DNA of 64,000 nt from Denitrobaculum tricleocarpae (GTDB taxonomy: Bacteria > Pseudomonadota > Alphaproteobacteria > Kiloniellales > Kiloniellaceae): positions 62,001 to 126,000 of the forward strand of contig NZ_ML660058.1 in assembly GCF_007004665.1 (NCBI RefSeq), given 5' to 3'. Below, piece by piece: positions 38,465 to 49,422 of this stretch. Numbering within the stretch: the first letter of the stretch is position 1; every line of letters begins with the position of its first letter. The notes beneath the pieces are model-generated. The model searched no databases. It saw only the letters and a program-made list of their open reading frames with translations, and was not told where the DNA came from. The position numbers and the translations under genes are program-made.

Positions 38465-40657
38465 ATGCTTAAGTTGATACCAGCCAAGTTCAATCGGACC
38501 TCAGCCGATATCGAGGGCGGTGAACAGCCGAAGGGGCGATGGATGCGGAAACTCGGTGTTCGCGAGCGCCTGTTTCTGGCTTTTGGCTTTGCGGCTGCTC
38601 TGACGGTGCTGGCCAGCGGGATCGCCTGGACGGGGCTGGACCAGGTCTCAGGTGCAATCACGAGAATCACAGCCGAGGCTGTGCCGGAGATCACTGAATC
38701 GCTGACCCTGGCGCAGCAAACCACCACCATTGCCGCGGCAGCGCCCGCGCTCTCAAGTGTCACGACCGAGGCAGAACGGGAGCAGGTGATTTCGAATCTG
38801 CGGGAGCAGATTGAAGTGATTACGAGCCGGATCAGCAACCTTCAGGGCGATGACGTCGACAAAGCGGCCCTGACCGGCATTCTTGCCAAGCTGACCGAGC
38901 AGATCGACATTATGGACAAGGCCGTCGCCGCGAAGCTCGCGGCACGGGTCGCGGCTGCTCAGTCTCTCATCGAGCTCGAGCAGGTGCATGAGGAGGTCCT
39001 GCGCAACATCAAGCCTGCGATCATGGGATCGAACGCGGTTCTCTCGACGGAGGCTCAGTATATCCCGCAAATGACTGACAGCGCGGAAATCCAGGCCGGT
39101 CTGAAGCGCCTGCTGGATGGCGGGCTGCGCGATCTGCAGATTTATCTGGAGATGGAATCCCAGGCGAACCTGGTCGCCGGGAAGCTGGCACAGGCCGCGA
39201 ACCTGCCCAATCTCGATGCTGTCTGGGGCGCGCGGACGGAGTTCGAAGCCTATGTGGCGCGCTTTCTGCGCGCCGGGATGGCTGCGGATACGCCTTCCAG
39301 GACGAAAGTCGTGGAAGCGCTCGCAAAGTTGCAGGCCCTGGGCGAGGGTACGGAAACGGTGTTCGACCAGCGGATGATCGAACTGGAAGCCCGGGACAAG
39401 ATCTTTGGCGCGCTCGAAATCAGCCGGACCCTGACAAGTGAACTGAGCGCAAGCGTTCAGGCCCTGGCCGATGCGGCGCAACACCGCAGCGAGAGCGCTG
39501 CGGAGGGCTCTCATGGGGCCGTGCAGGGCGGAAAGCTGCAGCTTGGCATCGTCGCGATCGTGAGTTTCCTGGCGGCGGTTCTGATCGCCTGGCTTTACGT
39601 TGGCCGCAATGTGGTGCGGCGCCTGTTGAATGTCATCGACAGCATGGAGCTTCTCGCGGACGGCGATCTGACGGCCGAGGTGCCGCGGGATGGCAGTGAC
39701 GAGATCGCGCGCATGGGCGATAGCGTTCAGGTCTTCAAAGACAATGCGCTCGAAGCCAAGAGATTGCAGAGCGAGCAGGAACGTATGAAGGAAGAGGCCG
39801 AAGCCCAGAAGCGCGACCTCCTCCTGAAGATGGCGGATGACTTCGAAGAGGTGATCGGCACGGCCCTGAACACGGTCTCAAGTTCCTCCGAACAGATGCA
39901 TGCTTCGGCCCAGGCCATGTCCGAGACGGCAACCGATGCCAGTTCCATGTCGAACGTCGTGGCGAAGGGCGCTGAACAGGCGATGAACAGCGTGAACACT
40001 GTTGCCTCCGCGACCGAAGAGCTCTCATCCTCGATCAATGAGATCAGCGGGCAGGTCAACAAGTCGTCGGAGGTTGCCAACGATGCGGTCAGCAAAGCGC
40101 AGGCCACCAACGAGGTGGTCAAGGGACTTGCCGACGCCGCAGAGCGCATTGGCGCCGTGGTGGAACTGATCACCGCCATCGCCGAGCAGACTAACCTCTT
40201 GGCGCTCAACGCCACGATCGAGGCTGCGCGCGCCGGCGACGCCGGCAAGGGCTTTGCCGTGGTTGCCAGCGAGGTCAAGAACCTGGCAGGTCAGACGGGC
40301 AAGGCGACCCAGGAAATCTCTGACCAGATCACCGGCATTCAAAATGTCACCGGGGATGCCGTCAAGGCGATTGCCGAGATCACCCAGGTTGTTGCCGAGG
40401 TGGATGAGATTGCCACGTCCATTGCATCCGCCATTGAAGAGCAGGGCGCGGCTACCCAGGAAATCGCTCGCAACGCGGAACAGGCCGCCGCCGGAACGCA
40501 GGAGGTGACGTCCAATATCCAGGGGATCACGGACGCCGTGACCCGCACCGGCACCTCCTCCTCAGAGATCAGTGAGGCTTCCGGGGCGCTTTCCCAGCAG
40601 GCTGGCCTCCTGAAGCAGGAAGCGGACAAGTTCGTCGATCTGATCCGCGCCGGCTAA
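38465..40657 (+). CDS. Methyl-accepting chemotaxis protein
   Basis: A 730-residue chemoreceptor. It has a first membrane helix at about 35-58 after a charged N-terminus, a helical periplasmic sensor region, a second helix ([18 protein letters not shown], near 362), a HAMP domain and a long cytoplasmic coiled coil ending in the signalling hairpin [37 protein letters not shown]. The frame opens at 38369, but [13 protein letters not shown] at 38465 is the more credible start. There is no CheR-binding pentapeptide at the end. The ligand is unknown; proximity to the betaine genes invites testing betaine or choline. Confidence 0.93.
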   Translation: MLKLIPAKFNRTSADIEGGEQPKGRWMRKLGVRERLFLAFGFAAALTVLASGIAWTGLDQVSGAITRITAEAVPEITESLTLAQQTTTIAAAAPALSSVTTEAEREQVISNLREQIEVITSRISNLQGDDVDKAALTGILAKLTEQIDIMDKAVAAKLAARVAAAQSLIELEQVHEEVLRNIKPAIMGSNAVLSTEAQYIPQMTDSAEIQAGLKRLLDGGLRDLQIYLEMESQANLVAGKLAQAANLPNLDAVWGARTEFEAYVARFLRAGMAADTPSRTKVVEALAKLQALGEGTETVFDQRMIELEARDKIFGALEISRTLTSELSASVQALADAAQHRSESAAEGSHGAVQGGKLQLGIVAIVSFLAAVLIAWLYVGRNVVRRLLNVIDSMELLADGDLTAEVPRDGSDEIARMGDSVQVFKDNALEAKRLQSEQERMKEEAEAQKRDLLLKMADDFEEVIGTALNTVSSSSEQMHASAQAMSETATDASSMSNVVAKGAEQAMNSVNTVASATEELSSSINEISGQVNKSSEVANDAVSKAQATNEVVKGLADAAERIGAVVELITAIAEQTNLLALNATIEAARAGDAGKGFAVVASEVKNLAGQTGKATQEISDQITGIQNVTGDAVKAIAEITQVVAEVDEIATSIASAIEEQGAATQEIARNAEQAAAGTQEVTSNIQGITDAVTRTGTSSSEISEASGALSQQAGLLKQEADKFVDLIRAG

Positions 40658-41563
40658 ACTGGACCATGTGCAACCGCCCTATATCTGACCGCGGGGCCGG
40701 ATTGACCAACGCGGTAGGTCGCCTTTGGCGATTCGATCTCAACCTGATCTGATCCAGGTCGAAGGCGGACAGCCATGATCATGCCGCGCGCCGATGCGGA
40801 ACCGGCACGCCGACAGCCTGTATTGCGCCAGGCTTATTCTGTCGCACGGGTCAGATGAAAGCACCGTGGTGCAGTGGCCGCTCTCAACCCCATAAATCTC
40901 CGAAACGCCGTCCCTGAGAGCGAAAAATTCAACCGCTTTTCTCTCGGCCTACGGCCTTTGCGTGTGAAGGGCTCAAAAGGCCGGAGAGGTCACCCATTCG
41001 TGATCCCCAAACCTCGCATACACGTAAAAACCGCAAACGCTCCCGAAGAAAATCATTTTGAGATTGTGGGTCAAGGACCCCGTTCGCGGTTGAGTGCGGG
41101 TGAAAGACAAATCGTAAATTCGAATAAAATTATGTCTTTTAAGTGCTTAGGGAAGTCGCGCGACATCTGCTTGTGCCGTTCTACCTTTGATTTATTTGTA
41201 GGGTCGCATGTTTTCAACTTTTTGGATGAAGACACCAATTCGTACGCATTTCACCTCGCGCGCACATTTTCAAAATAAACCAAAAAGTAGTATCGAAATC
41301 GACTTTACTCTCACTTAATTATTTGAAGTCATCAATTAGTTCAGAAAGAAAATGATTTTGTTTCCGTCAATTCGAAGAGAAAGATAGGTGTTTTCCTTGA
41401 TTTTCTCTTGAAAGAGGCGGCGGAAGCCGAGTTTTTCGTTTGCACCCATTTTACGTGGATACGGTGCCGAAATGCTCAGTGTTTGTGTTGCGTCTTCGCG
41501 CCGGCGGCCCTTGGGACCGCCCCTGAGCAATCGCGGAGCGTCTCGATCTCGAAGGGGGACAGC
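40658..41563. other. Long spacer between two chemoreceptor genes
   Basis: About 900 bases. The first part (40658-40870) is GC-rich with several short frames; a 27-codon frame at 40774-40857 is the only one with a plausible upstream purine stretch. The second part (41050-41400) is AT-rich. A 134-codon frame at 40874-41278 lacks a ribosome binding site and coding bias. I assign no gene. The 41408-41563 part is the 5' leader of the second chemoreceptor. Confidence 0.5.
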
Positions 41564-43678
41564 ATGTCTGATAGTGATGTAACGAGCGAAGTCGGCTCCT
41601 CTGCCGCAGGTGCCCGGCCCGCGACAGAGAAAGGTGACAAAAGCCCTGCTGCAGGCAAGTCGCGGGCCAACTTCTTCGCTAATCTGAGCGTCGGTAAAAA
41701 GGTTGGTTTTGGGTCCGGTGCCATATTGTTCTTCCTGGTGATTGTGGGAGGACTTGCAGCTTACGGTCTCTCCATGGCGAACAGCCAGTTCAAGGAATAC
41801 CGTTCCCTCGCACGCCAGACCAACGAGATGGGCCGGATTCAGGCCAACCTGCTCTCGGCCCGCCTTGGGGTGAAAGACTACATCATCAAAAACTCGCTGG
41901 AGGCCGCGCAGACCGTGAGGGACCGCGCTTCCACGACCGAAGAAATTATCCAAGACGCTGAAGAGCTGTTTCAGGGCAGCGAGCATCTGCCGAGCATTGT
42001 GGGTGCCGTGGATCAGATCGCGACCTACCGCGCGTCCTTCGAAAAGGTCACCGGATTTGTTCAGCAGCGCAATGAGCTGGTCGATCAACTCAATACGATC
42101 GGGCCGGAATCAGAACGCACGCTGACCAAAATCATGAAAAGCGCTTTCGATGACGGCGATGCGACGGCGGCCTACCGCGCAGGGATTTCGCTGCGTCACT
42201 TGCTTCTGGCGCGCCTCTATTCGAACCGTTTTCTGGTCGATAACGCGCAAGCGAGTGCGGACCGCTCAAATCAGGAGCTCAACGACTTCGAGCGGACGGC
42301 TTCGGATATGCTGAGCGAGCTTCAAAACCCGGTGCGGCGAGAACTCGCGACCAAAGTTGTCACCTTGGCAGGGAACTATAAGACGACCTTCAGCCAGGTC
42401 GTAGAGGTCATCTTCAGCCGGAACAGTATTATCCAGGGGACCCTGGATGTGATCGGTCCCCGGCTTGCCAATGAAATGGAGCAGATCAAACTCGCGAACA
42501 AGGCGGCGCAGGATGAGTTGGGACCACGGGCGACCGCGGAAATGGACTTTGAGGTGATCGCCGTCGAGATCGTTGCCATCTCCGCCATCGTGATCGGCAT
42601 CTTCCTGGCCTTCTTCACCGGCCGTGCCATCTCGCGGCCTATTATCGAAATGACCGCCACGATGCGCCGACTTGCCGAGGGAGATACCTCTGCTGAGGTG
42701 CCTGCGCGGAACCGCGGCGATGAAATCGGCGTGATGGCGCAGGCTGTCCAGGTCTTTAAAGAGAACGCCATTGAAGCAGAGCGTTTACGTGAAGAGCGGC
42801 TTCGCAACGAAGAACGCACCGAGCAGGAAAAGCGCCAGGCAACCCTGCAGATGGCGGATGACCTCGAATCCAGTGTAAAGGGTGTGGTCGACGGCGTGGG
42901 ACGCGCCGCGGATGAGATGAAGGTCACAGCAGAATCGCTCTCGACTGCCTCCGATCAGACCAGCAGCCGCGCGAGCAAGGTTGCGGCCTCTTCGGAAGAA
43001 GCGACTGTCACGGCTCAGACAGTGGCCTCAGCGGCTGAAGAACTCTCCAACTCGATCCAGGAGATCGCCCGGCAGGTGGCGGATGCCGCGAATGTTTCCT
43101 CCACCGGGAAAGGCCAGGCGGAATCCACCAATGCGACGGTGATGGGTTTGGCGGAAGGCGCGCAGAAGATCGGTGACGTCGTCAACCTGATCAACGACAT
43201 TGCCGAGCAGACCAACCTGCTGGCGCTGAACGCCACCATCGAAGCAGCCCGCGCCGGTGAAGCCGGAAAGGGTTTCGCCGTGGTGGCGTCCGAGGTCAAG
43301 TCACTGGCCAATCAGACCGCCAAGGCGACCGAGGAAATCAGTCAGCAGATCGGCACGATGCAGGACTCGACACAGAAGACGGTCAGTGAGATCGAAGCCG
43401 TGGTCGAAGCCATGTCCAGGATCAGCGAGATGACCACCGCGGTTGCTTCGGCCGTGGAGGAGCAGAATGCCGCGACGCGGGATATCGCACAGAATATCCA
43501 GCAGACGGCAAGCGGTACGCAGGACGTTTCCGCAAACATAACCGAGGTGAACTCCGCGGCCCAGCAGTCCGGTGAAGCGGCAAACAAGGTGGTCGAGGTG
43601 GTTGGTCAACTCACCAATCAGTCCAATACGCTGCGCAGCGAACTCGAGCAGTTCCTGGCCCGGCTTCGGGCGGCCTAG
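41564..43678 (+). CDS. Methyl-accepting chemotaxis protein
   Basis: A 704-residue chemoreceptor with a first membrane helix at about 48-72, a helical periplasmic domain of about 270 residues, a second helix ([18 protein letters not shown]), HAMP, and a signalling domain with [37 protein letters not shown]. The start at 41564 has GGGGGACAGC before it; the frame from 41408 is longer. The paralogous genes at 38465 and 55442 share the signalling region but have different sensory halves. Confidence 0.93.
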   Translation: MSDSDVTSEVGSSAAGARPATEKGDKSPAAGKSRANFFANLSVGKKVGFGSGAILFFLVIVGGLAAYGLSMANSQFKEYRSLARQTNEMGRIQANLLSARLGVKDYIIKNSLEAAQTVRDRASTTEEIIQDAEELFQGSEHLPSIVGAVDQIATYRASFEKVTGFVQQRNELVDQLNTIGPESERTLTKIMKSAFDDGDATAAYRAGISLRHLLLARLYSNRFLVDNAQASADRSNQELNDFERTASDMLSELQNPVRRELATKVVTLAGNYKTTFSQVVEVIFSRNSIIQGTLDVIGPRLANEMEQIKLANKAAQDELGPRATAEMDFEVIAVEIVAISAIVIGIFLAFFTGRAISRPIIEMTATMRRLAEGDTSAEVPARNRGDEIGVMAQAVQVFKENAIEAERLREERLRNEERTEQEKRQATLQMADDLESSVKGVVDGVGRAADEMKVTAESLSTASDQTSSRASKVAASSEEATVTAQTVASAAEELSNSIQEIARQVADAANVSSTGKGQAESTNATVMGLAEGAQKIGDVVNLINDIAEQTNLLALNATIEAARAGEAGKGFAVVASEVKSLANQTAKATEEISQQIGTMQDSTQKTVSEIEAVVEAMSRISEMTTAVASAVEEQNAATRDIAQNIQQTASGTQDVSANITEVNSAAQQSGEAANKVVEVVGQLTNQSNTLRSELEQFLARLRAA

Positions 43679-43906
43679 GTTGGGAACTCCCAGTCTCGCG
43701 CCTGGCATAGTTTCATGTCGGGCGAGGCTTTGTGACCGGAAGCAGGGGCGCAGTGTTTCGACTGTGCCCCAGCGCCGCTTTACACTTTCCGGCGAAATCC
43801 TAAAGCGGTTCTTGGCAAAGATGGCCCAATCGAAACCCGCCATGGGTTTGCGAAGTCTGGCCTGACGTGCCGGCGCTGATTTCTTATGACTTCCGGCGTT
43901 TGATGC

Positions 43907-44008
43907 TCACCCCGTCGCAACGCCGAATGCGACCAGAACCGCCAGGGCAGCCAGCAACCAGAGCCAGGAAAGACCGTTTCCGGATTTCACTTTCCGATCG
44001 TCGGACAT
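43907..44008 (-). CDS. 33-residue single-pass membrane protein
   Basis: A very short gene: MSDDRKVKSGNGLSWLWLLA followed by ALAVLVAFGVATG. It has a charged cytoplasmic head (1-12) and one clean membrane helix (about 14-32). GGGAGCAGC stands at a good distance before the ATG. The hydrophobic pattern and the ribosome binding site make chance unlikely. Its role is unknown; such tiny proteins often modify a larger membrane protein. Confidence 0.6.
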   Translation of the reverse strand: MSDDRKVKSGNGLSWLWLLAALAVLVAFGVATG

Positions 44009-44391
44009 CGAGTGCTGCTCCCTTGCCAAGCGGCTGCGTCTTTCATTTGTCCCAGCGCAGTCTGTATCCCAGCGCGTGAGCCACTGCTCCGTCCGATCAG
44101 CGTTCCACCTGTGGCCGGATAAACCTTTGGTGAAAGGGCGGCCCGAACTCGGAATGCGACCGATCCTACAGATGATTAAAAATATTTACAGATTAAGCGG
44201 TAAGTCAATAAGATTCTGTTTTATAAGGGAAAAATAGAAAATTCTTTACTCCTTTTCAGATGCGGACTTGTAAAGGCTGTAAAAACTGAGTGATCCCCGG
44301 ACTTTCTTTCCGAGGCGCGGGCGTCCAGCGAAAGGAAGCGATATTCGTTCCGCAAATGCGGTCCGTTTTTTCCGGGGTCTCGCCTGGAAGG
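44009..44391. other. Spacer between the small membrane protein and the AraC gene
   Basis: About 380 bases, AT-rich at 44160-44260. On the minus strand, the AraC gene ends at 44392 and reads toward this gap. No gene, hairpin or known motif is supported here. Confidence 0.45.
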
Positions 44392-45348
44392 TTAGTTCAG
44401 CAGTCTTGCCCTGGCGCGGTAGTCGCGCGGCGCACAACCGAAGCGGTCTTTGAAGATACGCGAGAAATGCTGAAAGTTGTTGAGCCCCCAACGCATGGCG
44501 ATCTCACTGACGGATTGGGAGAGCAAGCGGGGATCCTCGAGGTCGCGTGCGATCTGCTGCAAACGCGACTCCCGGATCACGGCGGCGAGCGAAGTCTCTT
44601 CCTTTGAGAAGATCTCGTTCAGCCGGCGGACCGACATGCCCATCGCGGCGGCCACCCTGTTTCGATCCAGACCAGGATCCGAGAGGTTGGCTTCTATGAA
44701 GGCTTTGGTGCGGGAGATAAGCCGCTGTTCGGGCTGGCTGACTTCGTAAGCAACGTCATTGACCGATGCCAGGCCCGCCGCAATCAGATCTATGATTGCA
44801 TCCTGCATGTGGTCCTGAACGGGCGTGTCGGAGTACTGCAGGCCGTCGGCGATCTGCCGGATGCCGTTGCCGACGACCTTGCCGATAGCGCTCTTGCCGC
44901 TGAGTCGCCGCCCGGTCAGAAGGTCGGCTGCCGGCAGATGCGTCAGAAGCTTGCCGCGCGGGACCTGGACCACCAGTTGCTCGAAGCTGTCGGTCAGATC
45001 AAGTGCGTAGGGATCGACAGAACTGTAGAGCACCAGGTCACCTGTTTCGAGATCGGCGCCGCGGTCGTGCTGGGTTACGCGGGACCTCTTCTTGAGCTGC
45101 AGGCTCAGAAGAAAGAAAGCATCGCTTGAACGCGCAATGTCTATCCCGCGCCGGTAGACGCTATGCGCGTTGCCCGACACGCGCGAGAGCGAGAGCTTGG
45201 AGAGCCTCTCGAGCCGAATATCTCCCTGAAATCCGTCTTGTCCGTCGCATTCACAGCCAAGTTGCACATACGCGTCGCAAACGGCTTCCCGCCAATAGGA
45301 AAATCGCTCGTGGTCCCTGACATCGCGGGTGCTAAAGCGCGTTGGCAT
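44392..45348 (-). CDS. AraC-family transcriptional regulator
   Basis: A 318-residue regulator. The N-terminal half is an AraC-binding-like ligand domain (residues 1-190), and the C-terminal AraC/XylS DNA-binding domain has the two helix-turn-helix units, ending in the family hallmark WGLNNFQHFSRIFKDRFGCAPRDYR. It is divergent from the nitrilase and aldoxime dehydratase genes, with 193 bp between, so it very likely activates them in response to an aldoxime or nitrile. Similar regulators (OxdR/NitR type) are known next to such genes. Confidence 0.88.
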   Translation of the reverse strand: MPTRFSTRDVRDHERFSYWREAVCDAYVQLGCECDGQDGFQGDIRLERLSKLSLSRVSGNAHSVYRRGIDIARSSDAFFLLSLQLKKRSRVTQHDRGADLETGDLVLYSSVDPYALDLTDSFEQLVVQVPRGKLLTHLPAADLLTGRRLSGKSAIGKVVGNGIRQIADGLQYSDTPVQDHMQDAIIDLIAAGLASVNDVAYEVSQPEQRLISRTKAFIEANLSDPGLDRNRVAAAMGMSVRRLNEIFSKEETSLAAVIRESRLQQIARDLEDPRLLSQSVSEIAMRWGLNNFQHFSRIFKDRFGCAPRDYRARARLLN

Positions 45349-45541
45349 GGCCTCATCCCTGCAGTGCCCGACCTGTTTTCCGGGCAGGCATCAGCCCTCT
45401 TTGAGGGGCATCTGTTGGACGAAGACTAGGTCTCTTCGCTCAAAAAAACAAATTTTTCCGCCCGTTTGCCCAAGCGCGCTTTTTTCTTTCGGGCGAAGCT
45501 GTGGTCCTAACAAGCCTGCTATAATGAGGGAGCCAAGTATC

Positions 45542-46570
45542 ATGTCCGGTCCATTCAAAGTCGCCGCTGTACAGGCGGCGCCCGTTTTTCTCGATCTCGA
45601 TGCCACGGTCGAAAAGGCGGTTGCCCTGATCGATGACGCCGGGAAGCAGGGCGTGAAACTGATCGCCTTTCCAGAGACCTGGGTCCCGGGATACCCCTGG
45701 TGGATCTGGCTCGGCGCGCCGGCCTGGGGCATGCAATTCGTTGGCCGCTATTTCGAGAATGCGATCGAAGCCGGCAGTCCGCAGGATGAGGCGCTTGCCG
45801 CGGCGGCCAAACGAAACGGCATGCAGGTGGTGATTGGCGTTTCCGAGCGCGCGGGCGGCAGCCTTTACATGGGCCAATGGCACTATGGCGCGCACGGGGA
45901 GATTATCTCCCGGCGGCGTAAGCTGAAACCGACCCATGTGGAACGGACCGTCTTCGGCGAAGGCGACGGCAGTGATATGATCGTCAGCGAGACGAACCTT
46001 GGCCGGGTCGGCGCGCTCTGCTGCTGGGAACATCTGCAGCCGCTGACCAAGTATGCGATGTATGCCCAGAACGAGCAGATCCATATCGCGTCCTGGCCCA
46101 GTTTCAGCCTCTATCGCGGCGCGGCCTATGCGCTGGGTCCGGAACTCAACACCTCAGCCAGCCAGATGTACGCGGCCGAGGGACAGTGTTTCGTCATCGC
46201 GTCCTGTGCCACGGTTTCAGAGGAGATGTTTGAACTGCTGTGCGACACGCCGGATAAACAGCAGTTCCTGCAACCCGGTGGCGGCTACGCCCGGATCTTT
46301 GCGCCGGACGGCTCACCGGTGGGAGAACCCCTGGGCGAAAAGGAGGAAGGCTTACTTGTTGCTGAAATCGACCTGAGCACGATCGCCTACGCCAAGGCCG
46401 CCGCCGACCCGGTCGGCCACTATTCGCGCCCCGACGTTTTCCGCCTGATGTTCAACCAGAACCCCAACCCTGTCGTGATGCCCTTCGACGAGGGCATCGC
46501 GCTCGCGACCGAGTATAAATCTGCGGTTCAGGAGGAGGGGAGACAGGAGGCTGACGATGTCTCAGAGTAG
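45542..46570 (+). CDS. Nitrilase
   Basis: A 342-residue nitrilase, hydrolysing a nitrile to the acid and ammonia. The catalytic triad is complete: Glu45 in FPETWVPGYPWW, Lys129 in RRKLKPTHVER, and Cys161 in LCCWEHLQP. Aromatic/aliphatic nitrilases show exactly these contexts. The start at 45542 (MSGPFKVAAVQAAPV) has GAGGGAG 9 bases before it; the longer frame reads non-coding leader. It overlaps the next gene by 14 bases. Confidence 0.93.
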   Translation: MSGPFKVAAVQAAPVFLDLDATVEKAVALIDDAGKQGVKLIAFPETWVPGYPWWIWLGAPAWGMQFVGRYFENAIEAGSPQDEALAAAAKRNGMQVVIGVSERAGGSLYMGQWHYGAHGEIISRRRKLKPTHVERTVFGEGDGSDMIVSETNLGRVGALCCWEHLQPLTKYAMYAQNEQIHIASWPSFSLYRGAAYALGPELNTSASQMYAAEGQCFVIASCATVSEEMFELLCDTPDKQQFLQPGGGYARIFAPDGSPVGEPLGEKEEGLLVAEIDLSTIAYAKAAADPVGHYSRPDVFRLMFNQNPNPVVMPFDEGIALATEYKSAVQEEGRQEADDVSE

Positions 46571-47603
46571 TGATACTGCAAAGGACAAAAGCGGGCGGCG
46601 CTATCCCTTGCGCATGCCGCCGGGTTGGACACCGCCTTATCCCTCCTTCATGTCCGAATTCGACGCCGCCCGGCGCTCGGCCTCGATGGTCGTCATGGGA
46701 TGTCAGTTCGAAGACGGCGACCGCGCCACCGCTTTTGAATTCGTGTCCCGGATGGTGCTCTTGGCCGAGGCGGAGGGGAAGGCGGATCACGCTGATCTTT
46801 CTTCCTGTGAAGCTGACAGCGCCGGACGCGCCCAGTTCGTGATGACTGGCTACTGGCTGAAGCCCGACGCGCTGGAGCATTTCTTTGAGAGTGCTGCATT
46901 CCAGACGCTCTGGCAGCGGCATTCGGCGGAAGCTTTGCCGCACGGTATTTTCCGCGAGGTCTTCAACGTCCCGCTGGAACGCTTTGAAACCCTGCACTCC
47001 GATCCAACGCATCTCGTGGGTGTGGCGCACGCGCGGGAAGAGGTAACCGACCCCATCGACCGCCATGCCTATTGGGGCAGCATGCGTGACCGCATTCCTG
47101 CCTCGGCGGATAATCCTTTCGATCCTTCGGGGACCATCGAGATCCTCGAGCAGAGCGCAAACCGTATCCTGTTGCGGCCGGGCGAGAACCTCGCCGTCAT
47201 TCGTTCCGGCCAAGACCTCGGCGGCGTCCACGGGCAGGAGCGCGAAGAGTATTACGGCGAGGTCGAACCGGTCTTGAACGCTGGCATGGCGTTTCTGCGG
47301 GATCAGGGCGCGGAGGTGAACTGTCTGGATTGCCGCTACATGGTCTTTGTCGATGGTAGCGGCGAGAAGACCGATCATACCTTCGGCCTGGCCTATTTCC
47401 GCTCGCTGTCGGATCTGGAGAACTGGTCCGAGCACCACCCGACGCATCTGGCGATCTTCAATGCCTTCCTGGAATTCGCGCCGCGCTACGGACCGGCGAT
47501 GAAGTCCCGCTACTGGCACGAGGTCTCGGTTCTGCCCGCGCAAAGCCAGATCGCCGAGTATGTGAACTGTGCGCCGGGAACCGGCCTTTTGTCGGGTCTT
47601 TAA
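46557..47603 (+). CDS. Aldoxime dehydratase (phenylacetaldoxime dehydratase family)
   Basis: A 348-residue heme-containing enzyme dehydrating aldoximes to nitriles, whose products the adjacent nitrilase can use. The histidine in PTHLAIF (His297) fits the proximal heme ligand, and the one in YWHEVSVL (His321) fits the catalytic distal histidine known in this family. The start overlaps the nitrilase end by 14 bases. The two genes thus encode an aldoxime to nitrile to acid route. Confidence 0.92.
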   Translation: MSQSSDTAKDKSGRRYPLRMPPGWTPPYPSFMSEFDAARRSASMVVMGCQFEDGDRATAFEFVSRMVLLAEAEGKADHADLSSCEADSAGRAQFVMTGYWLKPDALEHFFESAAFQTLWQRHSAEALPHGIFREVFNVPLERFETLHSDPTHLVGVAHAREEVTDPIDRHAYWGSMRDRIPASADNPFDPSGTIEILEQSANRILLRPGENLAVIRSGQDLGGVHGQEREEYYGEVEPVLNAGMAFLRDQGAEVNCLDCRYMVFVDGSGEKTDHTFGLAYFRSLSDLENWSEHHPTHLAIFNAFLEFAPRYGPAMKSRYWHEVSVLPAQSQIAEYVNCAPGTGLLSGL

Positions 47604-47613
47604 GCCTGCATCA

Positions 47614-47634
47614 TGAACCTCAACAGACCCTAGT
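47614..47634. repeat. 21-nt direct repeat, copy 1 (hutU 3' end)
   Basis: The sequence ends with CTCAACAGACCCTAGT and spans the hutU stop codon (CTA at 47630-47632). A 20/21 copy lies at 50232-50252 across the livF-like stop codon, and a 17/21 copy at 30370-30390 covers the betI stop. Copies 1 and 2 bracket hutU and the unknown gene beside it. Confidence 0.75.
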
Positions 47635-49327
47635 CCAGCATCGGCAGGTTCAGGCCGTGCTCACGGGCGCAGTCGATGGCGATGTCATAACCGGCGTCCG
47701 CATGGCGCATGACACCGGTTGCCGGGTCGTTGGTCAGGACTCGCTCCAGACGGCGCGCGGCCTCGTCGGTGCCGTCGGCGACGATGACCATGCCGGAGTG
47801 CTGCGAGAAGCCCATGCCGACCCCGCCGCCGTGGTGCAGCGACACCCAGGTCGCGCCGCTGGCGCAATTGAGCAGGGCGTTGAGCAGCGGCCAGTCGGAG
47901 ACCGCGTCGGAGCCGTCCTTCATACCCTCGGTCTCGCGGTTCGGGCTGGCGACCGAACCGGAGTCCAGATGATCGCGGCCGATCACCACCGGCGCTGAGA
48001 GTTCGCCCTTCGCCACCATCTCGTTGAAGGCGAGCCCAAGCCGGGCCCGCTCGCCCAGGCCGACCCAGCAAATCCGCGAGGGCAGGCCCTGGAACTGAAT
48101 GCGCTCCCGTGCCATGTCGAGCCAGTTATGCAGGTGCGGGTTGTCCGGGATCAGTTCCTTCACCTTGGTGTCGGTCTTGTAGATGTCCTCCGGATCGCCG
48201 GAGAGGGCGGCCCAGCGGAAGGGGCCGATGCCCCGGCAGAAGAGGGGCCGGATGTAGGCGGGGACGAAGCCCGGGAAATCGAAGGCGTGCTCGCTGCCCA
48301 TCTCCAGCGCCATCTGCCGGATGTTGTTGCCGTAGTCGAGGGTGGGGACACCTTGTTTATGGAAGTCGAGCATGGCCTCGACCTGGACTTTCATGGATTC
48401 CTTCGCAGCCCGGGTGACTTCGGCGGGATCACTGGTCTTGGTCCGTTCCCAGCGGTCCAGGCTCCAGCCGATCGGCAGGTAGCCGTTGAGGGGATCGTGG
48501 GCGCTGGTCTGATCGGTGACCACATCCGGGCGCACACCGCGTTTGACCAGTTCCGGGAAGACTTCACCCGCATTGCCGAGCAAGCCGACCGAAATGGCGC
48601 GGCCTTCGGCGCAGGCGGTCGTGATCATCTCCAGCGCGGCATCGAGACTGTCGGTCTTGTGATCCAGATAGCCGGTTTCCAGGCGCATCTCGATCCGGCT
48701 GGGCTGGCATTCGACCGCCAGCATGCAGGCACCGGCCATGGTGGCGGCCAGCGGCTGAGCGCCGCCCATGCCGCCCAGGCCACCGGACAGGATCCACTTG
48801 CCGGTCAGGTCGCCGCCGTAGTGCTGGCGCCCGACCTCGACGAAGGTCTCGTAAGTGCCCTGCACGATGCCCTGGCTGCCGATGTAGATCCAGGAACCCG
48901 CGGTCATCTGGCCGTACATCATCAGGCCGACCTTATCGAGCTTGTGGAAATGATCCCAGTTCGCCCAGTGCGGCACCAGGTTTGAGTTCGCGATCAGAAC
49001 GCGCGGCGCGTCCGCATGGGTTTTGAACACGCCGACCGGCTTGCCCGACTGAACCAGCAGGGTCTCGTCCTCGTTCAGCTCCTTCAGGCTGCGCGTGATA
49101 ACATCGAAACTTTTCCAGTCTCGCGCCGCGCGGCCGATCCCGCCGTAGACCACAAGCTCATTCGGTCGTTCCGCGACCTCGGCGTCCAGGTTGTTCATCA
49201 GCATGCGCAGCGGCGCTTCGGTCAGCCAGCTCTTGGCATTGAGTTCAGGGCCACGCGGCGCACGGATTTTGCGTTCGTTGTCCAGACGTTGGTTATCCGG
49301 GCGCTCACTGTTGTTGGATGCCGTCAT
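47630..49327 (-). CDS. hutU: Urocanate hydratase
   Basis: A 565-residue urocanase, the second step of histidine degradation, with a tightly bound NAD+. The segment [20 protein letters not shown] and the active-site region [20 protein letters not shown] are characteristic. The start at 49327 ([13 protein letters not shown]) follows GGAGAGAGCC; the longer frame to 49354 runs into the operator. A 24-bp palindrome of HutC type lies 24 bases upstream. hutH is 41 kb away. Confidence 0.96.
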   Translation of the reverse strand: MTASNNSERPDNQRLDNERKIRAPRGPELNAKSWLTEAPLRMLMNNLDAEVAERPNELVVYGGIGRAARDWKSFDVITRSLKELNEDETLLVQSGKPVGVFKTHADAPRVLIANSNLVPHWANWDHFHKLDKVGLMMYGQMTAGSWIYIGSQGIVQGTYETFVEVGRQHYGGDLTGKWILSGGLGGMGGAQPLAATMAGACMLAVECQPSRIEMRLETGYLDHKTDSLDAALEMITTACAEGRAISVGLLGNAGEVFPELVKRGVRPDVVTDQTSAHDPLNGYLPIGWSLDRWERTKTSDPAEVTRAAKESMKVQVEAMLDFHKQGVPTLDYGNNIRQMALEMGSEHAFDFPGFVPAYIRPLFCRGIGPFRWAALSGDPEDIYKTDTKVKELIPDNPHLHNWLDMARERIQFQGLPSRICWVGLGERARLGLAFNEMVAKGELSAPVVIGRDHLDSGSVASPNRETEGMKDGSDAVSDWPLLNALLNCASGATWVSLHHGGGVGMGFSQHSGMVIVADGTDEAARRLERVLTNDPATGVMRHADAGYDIAIDCAREHGLNLPMLD

Positions 49328-49350
49328 GAGGCTCTCTCCGATGTCAGGTT

Positions 49351-49374
49351 TCAAAGTTGTATATACAACTTTGA
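49351..49374. promoter_or_regulatory. HutC-type operator before hutU
   Basis: A 24-bp perfect palindrome with half-site TCAAAGTTGTAT followed by its exact reverse complement. The core is the same TTGTATATACAA as before hutH. It begins 24 bases before the hutU start. Confidence 0.85.
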
Positions 49375-49422
49375 TCCGACTGTCGAGACGGAGTCTCCGG
49401 GCCTGTGCGAATTGCCGCGATG

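Noticed and set aside
40774-40857. A 27-codon frame after the first chemoreceptor
   Set aside because: Too short to judge by codon bias and with only a weak purine stretch upstream.
40874-41278. A 134-codon frame between the chemoreceptor genes
   Set aside because: No ribosome binding site, mixed base composition within the frame and no familiar pattern.
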